Shown here piece by piece: positions 24,677 to 33,782 of a stretch of 64,000 bases of DNA. The position numbers and the translations under genes were made by a program. The stretch spans positions 124,001 through 188,000 of the forward strand of contig NZ_FXZC01000006.1 in the NCBI RefSeq assembly GCF_900169275.1. Reading direction: 5' to 3'. Position 1 is the stretch's first letter; the number at the start of each line of letters is the position of its first letter. Under the pieces are notes generated by a model. The model did no database searches. It had not been told where the DNA came from and saw only the letters and a program-made list of their open reading frames with translations. The DNA is from Brevibacterium casei CIP 102111 (lineage in GTDB: Bacteria; Actinomycetota; Actinomycetes; Actinomycetales; Brevibacteriaceae).

Positions 24677-25790
24677 CGTCGGGCTTCCTGAGTTCTGCGG
24701 GCAGGGACAGTCGGGTCGTTCGGGAAGAGCCGCTGGCCGACCCAGAGCGAGACGTAGACGAGGCCGACGAGGACGGGGACCTCGATGAGCGGGCCGACGA
24801 CCCCGGCCAGGGCTTGACCGGAGGTGACGCCGAAGGTGCCGATCGCCACGGCGATGGCGAGTTCGAAGTTGTTGCCCGAGGCGGTGAACGCCACAGTGGT
24901 CGATTTTGCGTAGCTGAGGCCGGCGGCTCTTGAGGCGAGCAGGCCGATGGCGAACATGAGTGCGAAGTAGATGAGCAGCGGAACGGCGATCCGGACGACG
25001 TCGAAGGGCTGGGAGGTGATGGCCCCACCCTGGAGTGCGAACAGCAGCACGATGGTGAACAGCAGCCCGTACAGCGCCCAGGGTCCGAGCTTGGGCAGGA
25101 ACTTCTCCTCGTACCACTGCCGTCCCTTGGCTTTCTCGCCCAGGACGCGGGTGAGGAATCCGGCGAGAAGGGGGATGCCGAGGAACACGAGCACGGAAAC
25201 CACGATCGCCCAGACGGAGAAGTCCGCCGAGGTGGTCGGCAGGCCCAGCCACGACGGCAGGAGCTGGAGGTAGAACCAGCCCAGGGCGCCGAAGGCGAAG
25301 ACCTGGAACACCGAGTTGACCGCTACCAGCACGGCGGCGGCCTCGCGGTCGCCGCAGGCTAGGTCGTTCCAGATGAGGACCATGGCGATGCAGCGGGCCA
25401 GGCCCACAATGATCAGCCCGGTGCGGTACTCGGGCAGGTCGGTCAGGAAGACCCAGGCCAGCACGAACATGACTGCCGGACCGACGACCCAGTTGAGCAC
25501 CAGGGACAGGCCCAGCAACCGCTTGTCGCCGGTCACGCGACGGGTCTCGTCGTAGCGGACCTTCGCCAGCACCGGGTACATCATCACCAGCAGCCCGATG
25601 GCGATCGGCAGGGACACCTCACCGATCGTCATCGATTCCAGCGCCGTGTTCAGTCCCGGTAGGAAGCGGCCCAGCAGCAGCCCGACGCCCATCGCCAGCA
25701 GAATCCAGGCCGGTAGCCACCGGTCCAGGAAGGACATCTCCTTCAGCACCGGCGCGGCATTCGGCGCAGGCGTAGTTGCTGTCGTGCCAT
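24673..25790 (-). CDS. acr3: ACR3-family arsenite efflux permease (start probably frameshifted)
   Basis: From [15 protein letters not shown] (GTG 25749) to 24673 there are 358 residues with ten membrane segments and ACR3 landmarks: [20 protein letters not shown] with the essential cysteine, and [22 protein letters not shown] 25749 has no ribosome site. An ATG at 25790-25788 has AGGAG eight bases before it, but its frame ends after 15 codons; one base added after ATGGC would give [19 protein letters not shown] joined to the rest. So the true start is likely 25790 with a one-base deletion near 25,786. It exports arsenite. Confidence 0.88.
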
Positions 25791-25839
25791 TCGCCCGACT
25801 CCTCGTATTGATGAATGTCTATGTCCCACGCTAACCGTC

Positions 25840-25859
25840 ACATCGATGGTCGTCAATGT
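25840..25859. promoter_or_regulatory. Candidate ArsR operator
   Basis: ACATCGATGGTCGTCAATGT is an imperfect 20-bp palindrome in the divergent acr3/arsR gap, 11 bp before the arsR ATG. Its place over the arsR promoter fits autoregulation by ArsR. Confidence 0.5.
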
Positions 25860-25870
25860 AAGATGGGGTG

Positions 25871-26227
25871 ATGAGCACTGCACTGGAGAGCCCGAAGATG
25901 GTCGTCGAGGCACCGGCGGAGTGCTGCTCGCTGGCCGCGACCCCGATCGGTGCCGCCGACGCCGAGTGCCTCGCGAAGCGACTCAAAGCGCTGTCGGACC
26001 CGACACGGCTGCGTGTGCTGTCACACGTGGCGGCCCAGGGCTGTGAGGCCGTGTGCGCCTGCGACCTCATCGAGGTCCTTGACATCAGCCAACCGACTGT
26101 GAGTCACCACCTCAAGAAGCTCGTCGAGGCGGGTCTGCTGACCCGGGAGCAGCGCGGCAGGTGGGCTCACTACACAGTGGTCCGCGAGGCATTTACCGAG
26201 CTGCACCAGTTTCTGGATCTGCGCTGA
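25871..26227 (+). CDS. arsR: ArsR/SmtB-family arsenic-responsive repressor
   Basis: The 118-residue protein has the winged helix LAKRLKALSDPTRLRVLSHVAA, the metal site GCEAVCACDLIEVLDIS (CxC in the alpha-3 region, like the ELCVCDL motif) and the recognition helix QPTVSHHLKKLVEAGLL. It releases DNA when arsenite binds. It is divergent from acr3-arsC-arsC. A GTG directly before the ATG is a possible alternative start. Extra cysteines near the N-terminus (ECCSLA) are seen in other actinobacterial ArsR proteins. Confidence 0.92.
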   Translation: MSTALESPKMVVEAPAECCSLAATPIGAADAECLAKRLKALSDPTRLRVLSHVAAQGCEAVCACDLIEVLDISQPTVSHHLKKLVEAGLLTREQRGRWAHYTVVREAFTELHQFLDLR

Positions 26228-26247
26228 GCCAGATCTGGCAGTCGGTG

Positions 26248-26480
26248 TGAATTGGCCTGGTTCTTGTTCCGACCGGTTTGTCTGTCAGCCGGTCGGTGAC
26301 AGAAGCGTCTCGGTTTCAGCGTAGTACGCCTGTTCGACCTCGATCGGAGTACGCATATCGAGTTCCCCGTGGAGACGCTCATGGTTCCACCACCACACGT
26401 ATTCGAGGGTCGCAAGCTCGACCTGCTCGACCGTCCGCCAGGGCCTTGCTGACGGATCAGTTCGGTCTTGTAGACCTTCA
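26248..26480 (-). mobile_element. 3' remnant of an IS3-family element
   Basis: TGAATTGGCC at 26248 and the following ~230 bp match the left end and the transposase 3' end of the complete copy at 34425-35733 (SVTDR, EQAYYAETE, ELDMRTP, EYVWWWNHERLHGEL and YKTELIRQQG can be pieced together). It is diverged and frameshifted near QQGP and stops abruptly near 26,480. The 400-bp space between arsR and the CopZ-like gene is mostly this remnant. Confidence 0.8.
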
Positions 26481-26560
26481 TGGCACCCAGCAGATCAACC
26501 AAGAAGCGACTCACGGCACCCAAGTAGCTGGTGAGCCACAGAGAGGAGCTCCTAGCACGA

Positions 26561-26576
26561 CTTGATCTAGGTCAAG
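26561..26576. promoter_or_regulatory. FNR-type box upstream of the CopZ-like gene
   Basis: CTTGATCTAGGTCAAG is almost a perfect palindrome and matches the Crp/Fnr consensus TTGAT-N4-ATCAA at 13 of the 14 positions including spacing. It lies 92 bp before the CopZ-like ATG; CAATAG at 26595-26600 could be a -10, which would centre the box near -40, the class II activation position. The Crp/Fnr gene at 31096 is the likely partner. Confidence 0.55.
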
Positions 26577-26667
26577 GCTGAGGCTCTGTCAACACAATAG
26601 TCTGGGTCGTAAAGGCCAGGAACCTCCTGGTCGATCCCCGTTTCGGGGTGAAGCGAAAGGACTCATC

Positions 26668-26904
26668 ATGGCGAACGCTACTGACACCACCCACACTCTG
26701 CTGCGCGCCGAGGGTTTCTCGTGCCCGTCGTGCGTGACCAAGATCGAGAAGCAGGTCGGCAAGCTCGATGGCGTCGAGAACGTGACGGTGCACTTCGCCT
26801 CGGGTCGCGTTGAGATCGACCACGATGAGACAAGAAGTTCCGTCGACGATCTCATTGCTGCTGTCGATAAGGCCGGCTATAAGTCGAAGGCCTCTGCGTT
26901 CTAG
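26668..26904 (+). CDS. Heavy-metal-associated (HMA, CopZ-like) metallochaperone
   Basis: The 78-residue protein is a single HMA domain: LLRAEGFSCPSCVTKIEKQVGKLDGVENVTVHFASGRVEIDHDE, with the CxxC metal site (CPSC) and the usual beta-alpha-beta spacing. GAAAGG precedes the ATG. It probably hands a soft metal ion to the P-type ATPase encoded 51 bp downstream, which lacks its own HMA domain. Confidence 0.9.
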   Translation: MANATDTTHTLLRAEGFSCPSCVTKIEKQVGKLDGVENVTVHFASGRVEIDHDETRSSVDDLIAAVDKAGYKSKASAF

Positions 26905-26955
26905 CCAAACGGCTCCTAACGCACTAAGTTCACCAATTCGAAAGGCGGCACATTC

Positions 26956-28995
26956 GTGAACGCGTTCCGTAAGTGGCGGTATGGCAACTGGTTCATTCCC
27001 GTTGTCTCGGGCCTCCTCATTCTCGTGTCGTTCGGCGTCGAAAAGCTCTTCGGCGGCAGCTGGAACGTCACGGTCGGTCCGCAATGGTGGATCGACGCTG
27101 GCGAACACGCCCACGGTTCTGGTCATGTGTTTACCCTTGCGAACGCGTTCATGCTCGCCGCAGCAATTGTCGCGGGGTACGGAATCGTCGTGAAGGCCGT
27201 CCGGGCACTGCTCGTAAAGTTCATCAGTATCGACCTGCTCGTATCGATTGCAGCGATCGGCGCGACACTTATCGGCAACTTCTGGGAAGCTGCCGCCGTG
27301 ACGTTCCTCTTCGCGATCGGTCACGCACTCGAAGCCGGCACGATGAACAAGACCCGTGCAGCGCTCGCTGAGTTGGTCGCGGTGGCCCCCGACGTTGCAG
27401 TCGTGATGCGCGACGGTGAGCAGGTCGAGATCGCCGCACATCAGGTGCGCATGGGCGAGATCGTGCTCGTAAAGAACGGAGCGAAAGTTCCCGTCGACGG
27501 GCAGGTCGTGTCAGGCACCGGAGCGATCGACGAGGCATCGATCACGGGTGAGTCGATCCCTGTCGAAAAGACGAAGTCAGATCACGTGTTTGCGGGCACG
27601 ATCTCGCGGGGCGGATTCCTACAGGTCATGGCGACCGGCATCGGAGCCGACACGACGCTCGCGCGCATCATTCACCGTGTCGAAGAAGCGCAGGATGCGA
27701 AAGCGAAAACGCAGGCATTCATCGACCGATTCTCGAAGTGGTACACGCCCGCGGTGATGGTACTCGCGCTTGCGGCGGGCCTCATCTCTGGTGACGTAGT
27801 GCTCGGCCTCACGTTGCTCGTGATCGGTTGCCCGGGCGCGCTCGTCATCTCGATTCCCGTGGCGATCGTAGCGGGAATCGGCCGCTCGGCCCGCAACGGG
27901 ATTCTCATCAAGGGCGGCGAGTACCTCGAAACCTCGGCCAAGATCTCGGCCGTCGCAGTCGATAAGACGGGGACTCTCACCGAGGGCCGCCCGGTACTCA
28001 CCGACATCGTTGTGCTCAATCCTGAAGCGGATCGGCGCGAGGTGCTTCGCTGGGCCGCCGCAGCAGAAGCAGGGTCCGAGCACCCACTTGCCCGCCCGAT
28101 CCTCGACACCGCACGAGAAGAAGGAGTGGCCCCCGAGGGCCTTCCGGGATCGGTCACACCGGTCGTGGGCAAGGGGATCGTGGCCGACGCTCACGGCAAG
28201 CGGGTACTCATCGGTAACGTGCCGCTGCTCGAACAGTACGGGATCGTGAACGACGCGGGGGCGGCTGTGGCTGCGAACAAACTGGCAGCGGCAGGCAAGA
28301 CCCCCATGATTGTCGCGGTCGATGAGAGCGTGCTTGGCGTAATCGGTGTCGCAGATACGATCCGCGAAGATGCCCCCGAGATGATCAGGCGCTTGCACGC
28401 TAGCGGGGTGCAGAAGGTGGTGATGCTCACCGGAGATACGCGCCTTGTCGCCGAAGCCATCGGTGAGGCGGTCGGTATCGATGAGATCCATGCTTCGTTG
28501 CTACCCGAGGACAAGCTCGACGCTGTCGCGCGGTTGCAGCGCGAGGGGCACACGGTCGCGATGGTGGGCGACGGCGTGAACGACGCCCCGGCCCTCGCGA
28601 CCGCCGACATTGGTGTTGCCATGGGTGCAGCGGGCTCAGCGGTGGCCGTGGAGACGGCAGACATTGCCCTGATGGGCGACAACCTCTTGAAACTGCCCGA
28701 AGCAATCAGCCTCGCCAAACGCACCGTGAACGTCATGCGCCAGAACATCTGGATCGCGCTCATCACCGTTGTCGTGCTGCTCGTCGGGGTCTTCGCAGGG
28801 GGTGTCACGATGGCTATCGGCATGCTCGTGCACGAGGGATCGGTGCTCATCGTAATCCTCAACGCGATGCGCCTGCTGCGCAACACCCAAGGAGCCACTG
28901 CGTTGTCGAGGAGTGAACGCGCCCGAGCCGCACATAAAACAGGCCGCCCGGTCGAACCAGCCACGGCCCAGAGTTCATCCGAACTTCCATCTTAA
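26956..28995 (+). CDS. P1B-type heavy-metal-translocating ATPase with CPG motif
   Basis: The 679-residue protein starts at a GTG (MNAFRKWRYGNW) with AAAGG upstream. It has N-terminal membrane helices, a TGES actuator loop (SITGESIPVEK), the transmembrane motif IGCPGALVIS with Cys292-Pro-Gly where most P1B pumps have CPC, the phosphorylation motif DKTGTLTEG (Asp336), GSEHPLA, and MVGDGVNDAPALA. There is no HMA domain. The metal is uncertain: the CPG form differs from copper (CPC) and from SPC cobalt pumps; Zn/Cd-like transport is a guess. It belongs to the operon from the CopZ-like gene to the second ATPase. Confidence 0.92.
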   Translation: MNAFRKWRYGNWFIPVVSGLLILVSFGVEKLFGGSWNVTVGPQWWIDAGEHAHGSGHVFTLANAFMLAAAIVAGYGIVVKAVRALLVKFISIDLLVSIAAIGATLIGNFWEAAAVTFLFAIGHALEAGTMNKTRAALAELVAVAPDVAVVMRDGEQVEIAAHQVRMGEIVLVKNGAKVPVDGQVVSGTGAIDEASITGESIPVEKTKSDHVFAGTISRGGFLQVMATGIGADTTLARIIHRVEEAQDAKAKTQAFIDRFSKWYTPAVMVLALAAGLISGDVVLGLTLLVIGCPGALVISIPVAIVAGIGRSARNGILIKGGEYLETSAKISAVAVDKTGTLTEGRPVLTDIVVLNPEADRREVLRWAAAAEAGSEHPLARPILDTAREEGVAPEGLPGSVTPVVGKGIVADAHGKRVLIGNVPLLEQYGIVNDAGAAVAANKLAAAGKTPMIVAVDESVLGVIGVADTIREDAPEMIRRLHASGVQKVVMLTGDTRLVAEAIGEAVGIDEIHASLLPEDKLDAVARLQREGHTVAMVGDGVNDAPALATADIGVAMGAAGSAVAVETADIALMGDNLLKLPEAISLAKRTVNVMRQNIWIALITVVVLLVGVFAGGVTMAIGMLVHEGSVLIVILNAMRLLRNTQGATALSRSERARAAHKTGRPVEPATAQSSSELPS

Positions 28996-29010
28996 GAAAG
29001 GACCACACAC

Positions 29011-29442
29011 ATGAGTGAGAACCAGTTCAGCGTCGGCGAGAAGGCGACGCACTTCATCATCGACGAGGTCGCGAAAGCAAACACGAATTTTCGTCAGGTG
29101 CTCTGGACGGGAAAGCATTCCCAACTCGTTGCGATGACGATTCCGGTGGGCGGGGAGATCGGCGACGAGGTGCATGACACCACCGACCAGTTGCTGAGTT
29201 TTGTGTCGGGCAGCGGAGAGGCCGACCTTGACGGCGAGACGCACACCGTTGATGCTGGCGACCTGTGCGCTGTCCCGGCCGGTACTCGCCACAACTTCCG
29301 CAACACTGGCGATGAGCCTTTGGTGCTCTACACCGTCTATTCACCTCCGGAGCACGCAATTGACGCGGAGTATGCCACGAAGGAACTCGCTGATGCGGCA
29401 GAGGCTTCGGATGAAGACGCTCCGCCACAGGCAACCACGTAA
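29011..29442 (+). CDS. Cupin domain protein
   Basis: AAAGGA lies before the ATG. The 143-residue protein has a single cupin barrel: KHSQLVAMTIPVGGEIGDEVHDTTDQLLSFVSGSGEADLDG (motif 1) and GDLCAVPAGTRHNFRNTGDEPLVLYTVYSPPEHA (motif 2), then an acidic tail. It may bind a metal; substrate unknown. It lies 15 bp after the ATPase and 35 bp before the reductase gene in one operon. Confidence 0.83.
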   Translation: MSENQFSVGEKATHFIIDEVAKANTNFRQVLWTGKHSQLVAMTIPVGGEIGDEVHDTTDQLLSFVSGSGEADLDGETHTVDAGDLCAVPAGTRHNFRNTGDEPLVLYTVYSPPEHAIDAEYATKELADAAEASDEDAPPQATT

Positions 29443-29477
29443 GTGTCACTCACCTGGAGAATGAGGAGAAGTCAATA

Positions 29478-30383
29478 ATGTCGAAAGCGCTGGTCTTCGC
29501 CGCCTATGGCGGCCCCGAGACGCAGGAACTCGTTGAACGCCCCGCTCCGGCGCCTGGGCCTGGAGAGCTCGCGATCGAAGTGAAAGCGGCCGGGGTGAAC
29601 CCTGCTGACTGGAAGATCCGTGCGGGGCAGATGGGCTCCCACTGGCCGCTTCCCGCACCGATGGGCCGAGAGGCCTCCGGTGTCGTCACCGCCGTAGGCG
29701 CAGAGGTCGAGAACTTCGCTGTCGGTGACATGGTGCTCGGCCTCGCGGCCAAAGGACAGGGAACGTTCGCGAAGCACACGGTGTTGGATGCGGCACAAAC
29801 CGTCCAGAAGCCCGAAGAGCTTTCCTTTGCTGACGCTGCAGCACTGCCTGTCGCAGGGGCGACTGCGTATGACGTGACGCATCAGATCGAGCTGGAACCT
29901 GGTCAGACGATGCTGATTCTTGGCGCCGGAGGTGGGGTCGGGCTGATGGCGGCGCAGATCGGCAATGTGCACAAGTTCACGGTCATCGGTGTGGCCAGTG
30001 CAGCGAAGCAGGAACTGGTGGAGTCGACCGGCGCGACGTTCGTTGCCTCCGGGGAGGGTGCGGCTGGCCGGGTGCGTGCCATCGCGCCGGAGGGTGTTGA
30101 AGTGCTCATCGACCTGGTCGGTGGGCAGGCGCTTCGTGATCTCGCGGTCGTCGCCAAAGACCCGAGCGTCATCATCAGTACCGCAGACCCGACCACCGTG
30201 CAGCAACTCGGTGGCGTAGCGGTGGTGCGCACGCGTGAAGGGCTCGAGAAGGTCACCGGCGTCGCCCAGTACGGTCTCGTCGACCCGCAGGTGACGGACC
30301 GGTACAGTCTCGATCGGGCTGCGGAAGCCGTCGCCATGGTGGAGGCCGGGCACACTGCCGGCAAAGTGATCATCGAACCATGA
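29478..30383 (+). CDS. Zinc-independent quinone oxidoreductase-like MDR family protein
   Basis: The 301-residue protein has the MDR fold: KALVFAAYGGPETQELVERPAP, VNPADWKIRAG, MGREASGVVTAVGAEVENFAVGD, the NADPH-binding loop LILGAGGGVGLMAAQI near residue 145 and EAVAMVEAGHTAGKVII at the end. It lacks the catalytic zinc cysteines, so it is of the quinone oxidoreductase type. GAGGAG precedes the ATG. Its place in a metal operon suggests a role against reactive quinones or oxidative by-products (inference). Confidence 0.85.
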   Translation: MSKALVFAAYGGPETQELVERPAPAPGPGELAIEVKAAGVNPADWKIRAGQMGSHWPLPAPMGREASGVVTAVGAEVENFAVGDMVLGLAAKGQGTFAKHTVLDAAQTVQKPEELSFADAAALPVAGATAYDVTHQIELEPGQTMLILGAGGGVGLMAAQIGNVHKFTVIGVASAAKQELVESTGATFVASGEGAAGRVRAIAPEGVEVLIDLVGGQALRDLAVVAKDPSVIISTADPTTVQQLGGVAVVRTREGLEKVTGVAQYGLVDPQVTDRYSLDRAAEAVAMVEAGHTAGKVIIEP

Positions 30384-31048
30384 CCCAGCGGCCTGAGGCA
30401 CCGACGGACGCCGTATTCACAGCAGTACGGACGTCTGATCCTGTGGCCTCAATAAACCGGGTGGCCGATGCATACGGGTCGCCTGAGGTTGATATCGAGG
30501 GCATTCTCGGCGCCGAGATCTCACCGGATGACCCTGACCGTGCGGTCATCGAGCCGTGGGCCGCGGCAGTCGATGGCCCCATTCTCGATGTCGGCGCGGG
30601 TACCGGGCGTTGGACCGGTCACCTCGCACGCCTCGGACACACGGTGGAAGGGCTCGAACCATCGGATCGCCTCATCACGATTGCCCGAGCCAGACATCCC
30701 GCGGTTGTGTTCCATCACGATTCCATCGAAGATCTCGCCCGCTGCGAGACCCGCTGGGGCGGGATCCTCGCCTGGTATTCGACCATTCACATGAGCTCAG
30801 AAGAGCTCTTACACGCGCTCGTAACACTGCGCACTCGGCTGGGTGACGGCGGATCGCTGCTGATGTCCTTTTTCGTGGGGCCGCGGCTGGAGGCATTCGA
30901 CCATCCGATCGCCGCCGCATACCGGTGGCCGATGAACAAAATGGTCGAAGCCCTCACCCACGCCGGGTTCGAGGTGATCGGGCAGCGCTCGAACCCGCGG
31001 ACGCCACACGCGTACATCACTGCACGCGCCACCCCTGGCTTCAGCTGA
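30380..31048 (+). CDS. Class I SAM-dependent methyltransferase
   Basis: The 222-residue protein overlaps the reductase stop (ATGA). It has motif I ILDVGAGTGRWTGHLARLGH, an acidic LEPSDRLITIARARHP, and HHDSIEDLARCETRWGGILAWYSTIHM, typical small-molecule methyltransferase features. Substrate unknown. It is translationally coupled within the metal operon and followed 47 bp later by the Crp/Fnr gene. Confidence 0.85.
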   Translation: MTQRPEAPTDAVFTAVRTSDPVASINRVADAYGSPEVDIEGILGAEISPDDPDRAVIEPWAAAVDGPILDVGAGTGRWTGHLARLGHTVEGLEPSDRLITIARARHPAVVFHHDSIEDLARCETRWGGILAWYSTIHMSSEELLHALVTLRTRLGDGGSLLMSFFVGPRLEAFDHPIAAAYRWPMNKMVEALTHAGFEVIGQRSNPRTPHAYITARATPGFS

Positions 31049-31095
31049 AGCGCGTGTGTTTGCCACGAGTCGCCATACTAGAAGGGAAGGGAAGG

Positions 31096-31824
31096 ATGCC
31101 GTTGGCTGTTTCGACCGATGTGGATGCTGATCCAGCAAATGATCTCTGCGTGGCCCGTGTACCACTGTTTCAAGGGCTCACACATGCGCAGCAAGTGGAA
31201 GTTGCGGGATTTGCACGTACCGTCCGATTAGACGCTGTCGAGCAGGCGTATACAGCAGGCTCGGATATGTCGCAGTTGATGGTGGTGCACACCGGTCAGG
31301 TGAAGATCGCTCGCACAAGTGCGGCTGGGCACGAGCAGGTGATCCGGGTCCTCGGTCCGGGCGACTTCATCGGAGAATCCGCGTTTCTCACCGGCACGAG
31401 ACCCGATCACGCAGCAGAAGCGCTCGTGCATACCGAACTGTGCGTGTTCCGTCATGCCGATCTCGGGCGTCTCGTCGAGAAGCATCCGAGCATCGGGCTG
31501 CGCATGCTGCAAGGAGTGAGTCAGCGCTTGGATGATACTGAGGCGCGGCTGGCTTCTGTCATCTCGGGAAACGTGAGCTCTCGTCTCGCCGATTACCTGC
31601 TCTCGCTCCCTGCGACGCCAGGGCCGCGAGGAGCCATCGACGTGACGCTGCCGCTCGCAAAGAAGGACATCGCTTCGCTCCTGTCCACGACACCAGAGTC
31701 CCTCAGTCGGCAACTTCGCAAACTCACCGACACCGGGGTGATCTCACAACAGGAACAGGGGCGGATCACGATCACTGATGTGACCGCGCTCACCGCACTC
31801 TCAACCCTCACGAAGAGAGACTGA
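31096..31824 (+). CDS. Crp/Fnr-family transcriptional regulator
   Basis: The ATG at 31096 sits in a purine-rich run (GAAGGGAAGGGAAGG) that serves as ribosome site; the frame is open upstream to 30925 but that lies inside the methyltransferase gene. The 242-residue protein has a cNMP-binding-like beta barrel (VVHTGQVKIARTSAAGHEQVIRVLGPGDFIGESAFLTG), a dimer helix, and an HTH with LAKKDIASLLSTTPESLSRQLRKLTDTGVI. One cysteine lies at the N-terminus (LCVARVPLF), too few for an FNR cluster. The recognition helix has the E-SxxR pattern expected to read TTGAT boxes, such as that at 26561. Confidence 0.88.
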   Translation: MPLAVSTDVDADPANDLCVARVPLFQGLTHAQQVEVAGFARTVRLDAVEQAYTAGSDMSQLMVVHTGQVKIARTSAAGHEQVIRVLGPGDFIGESAFLTGTRPDHAAEALVHTELCVFRHADLGRLVEKHPSIGLRMLQGVSQRLDDTEARLASVISGNVSSRLADYLLSLPATPGPRGAIDVTLPLAKKDIASLLSTTPESLSRQLRKLTDTGVISQQEQGRITITDVTALTALSTLTKRD

Positions 31825-31834
31825 GAACAGCACC

Positions 31835-33760
31835 GTGCCAGCCCAGACCATCGCCCCACGTACCTCGGAAGCGTCACACGCAATGTCATCGACGGTGGAA
31901 TTTCTTCGCAACCGCAAGCTCATGATGTTCGTGCTCGTCGGTTTGGCGACCGGGGTTATGCTCTGGCTGACCGGCGCAGAGATGGCTCTCGGGGTCACCG
32001 CATACTTGGTGCTCGGTATCGTGATCGTGATCACCGCGATCGACATGTTCAAAGATCTGATGCGTGGGCATTGGGGGCTCGACATTCTTGCGGTCATCGC
32101 CATGATCGCGACACTCGCCGTACAGGAATATGTCGCGGGGCTCATCATCGCGTTGATGCTCACCGGAGGGGAAGCGCTCGAAGACCTCGCCGCTCGCCGC
32201 GCGAGCCGAGAACTCGACCAACTGTTGAACCGAGCCCCAGCATTCGCGGGTCGAATTCACCCGGTAACAGGTGAGGTCGAACGCATCGCGATCGAAGAGG
32301 TGAAAGTCGGCGACGAACTGCTGGTGCGCTCCTCAGAGATCCTCCCCGTCGACGGGGTGCTCCTATCGGATCACGCGACGATTGATGAATCATCCGTGAC
32401 CGGTGAACCGATCCCGGTGAACTACCGCGCGGGCGACCCACTGCTTTCTGGAACGGTCAACAGCACGACGAGCTTCACGATGCGCGCGCAGAAGGTGGCA
32501 GCCGATTCGAACTACGCCTCGATCGTACGGTTGGTCGAGGAGGCCGTGGACTCCCGGGCACCGATGGTGCGACTCGCCGACCGTTATGCGGTGCCGTTCA
32601 CCATTGTGTCATTGCTGATTGCGGGCTTCGCGTGGTTTCTCAGCGGGGACCCGGTGCGATTTGCCGAGGTGCTCGTCGTGGCGACGCCGTGCCCGCTGCT
32701 CATCGCCACCCCGGTCGCGTTCATGGGCGGGATGAGTTCCGCGGCAAAGCTCAACGTCATCATCAAAGACGGTGGCGTGTTAGAGGTGCTCGCCCGGGTC
32801 CGTGCAGTCGCATTCGACAAGACCGGCACCTTGACCGAAGGTAAAGCCGACGTCGTCGAGATTCACCCTGCTGCTCGCACCGTAGACGAGACGCTGCAGC
32901 TCGCGGCCGCCGCCGAGCAGTACTCCGTGCACGTGTTCGCCGATCCGATCGTGGCATCGGCACGCACACAGCAACTTGAGCTTCCCGAAGTGGTGACGGC
33001 CGACGAGGTGGCAACAAACGGTGTCCTCGCCTCCCTGGCAGACGGCACCTCGGTGCGAGTGGGCAAGCCCTCATTTATCGAAGAGGTGACCGGGCCGATC
33101 GATCGACCCGTACTCTCAGCTGGGGAGACGGCCGTCTACGTATCGGTCGGTGACGAGCTCGCCGGAGTGATCATCTTGTCCGACCCGATTCGTGAGCAGT
33201 CTGCAGACACGGTGTCCCGTCTTCGCCGAGCAGGCGTAGCCGAGATCGCGATGGTGACCGGTGATATCACGTCGACCGCGGAGTCTGTCGCACACGCGGT
33301 CGACATTCAGACGGTGCACGCTGAGACCACTCCCCAGACCAAGGTGCGGATTGTGCAGGCGATGCGGCCGAGACCCGTACTCATGGTCGGCGATGGGATC
33401 AATGATGCCCCGGTGCTGGCGGCCGCCGACGTCGGTGTTGCGATGGCGGGCAGGGGTGCAACGGTCGCGAGCGAGTCAGCAGCGGCGGTGATCACCTCGA
33501 ACGACATCGCGCGAGTGGCAGATGTGGCCTATGTCTCGCGGCGCACGGTGCAGATCGCCCTGCAGTCGATCTGGATGGGCATCATCATCTCAGTCGGTTT
33601 GATGCTCGTCGCCGCATTCGGCTATTTGCCGGCGGTGGTGGGAGCGCTGCTGCAAGAGATTGTTGACCTTGTGGCCATTCTGTCGGCGCTCCGCGCGCTC
33701 CGAGCGCACCGGGGTGCGCGGCGCGAGGGCCCTGCTCGGCGGGAAATGCCGGTAGGCTAA
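31835..33760 (+). CDS. P1B-type heavy-metal ATPase with TPC motif
   Basis: The 641-residue protein starts at GTG 31835 or ATG 31883 (MSSTVEFLRNRK). It has SSVTGEPIPVN, the transmembrane motif VVATPCPLLIATP (Thr284-Pro-Cys286), DKTGTLTEG, and MVGDGINDAPVLA. The usual SEHPLA motif is replaced by SVHVFADPI. No HMA domain. TPC pumps form a small P1B group of uncertain metal choice. It ends the plus-strand metal operon 11 bp after the Crp/Fnr gene, so two unlike metal pumps are produced together. Confidence 0.9.
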   Translation: MPAQTIAPRTSEASHAMSSTVEFLRNRKLMMFVLVGLATGVMLWLTGAEMALGVTAYLVLGIVIVITAIDMFKDLMRGHWGLDILAVIAMIATLAVQEYVAGLIIALMLTGGEALEDLAARRASRELDQLLNRAPAFAGRIHPVTGEVERIAIEEVKVGDELLVRSSEILPVDGVLLSDHATIDESSVTGEPIPVNYRAGDPLLSGTVNSTTSFTMRAQKVAADSNYASIVRLVEEAVDSRAPMVRLADRYAVPFTIVSLLIAGFAWFLSGDPVRFAEVLVVATPCPLLIATPVAFMGGMSSAAKLNVIIKDGGVLEVLARVRAVAFDKTGTLTEGKADVVEIHPAARTVDETLQLAAAAEQYSVHVFADPIVASARTQQLELPEVVTADEVATNGVLASLADGTSVRVGKPSFIEEVTGPIDRPVLSAGETAVYVSVGDELAGVIILSDPIREQSADTVSRLRRAGVAEIAMVTGDITSTAESVAHAVDIQTVHAETTPQTKVRIVQAMRPRPVLMVGDGINDAPVLAAADVGVAMAGRGATVASESAAAVITSNDIARVADVAYVSRRTVQIALQSIWMGIIISVGLMLVAAFGYLPAVVGALLQEIVDLVAILSALRALRAHRGARREGPARREMPVG

Positions 33761-33782
33761 CCCGCGAGACCGACTCACACAG

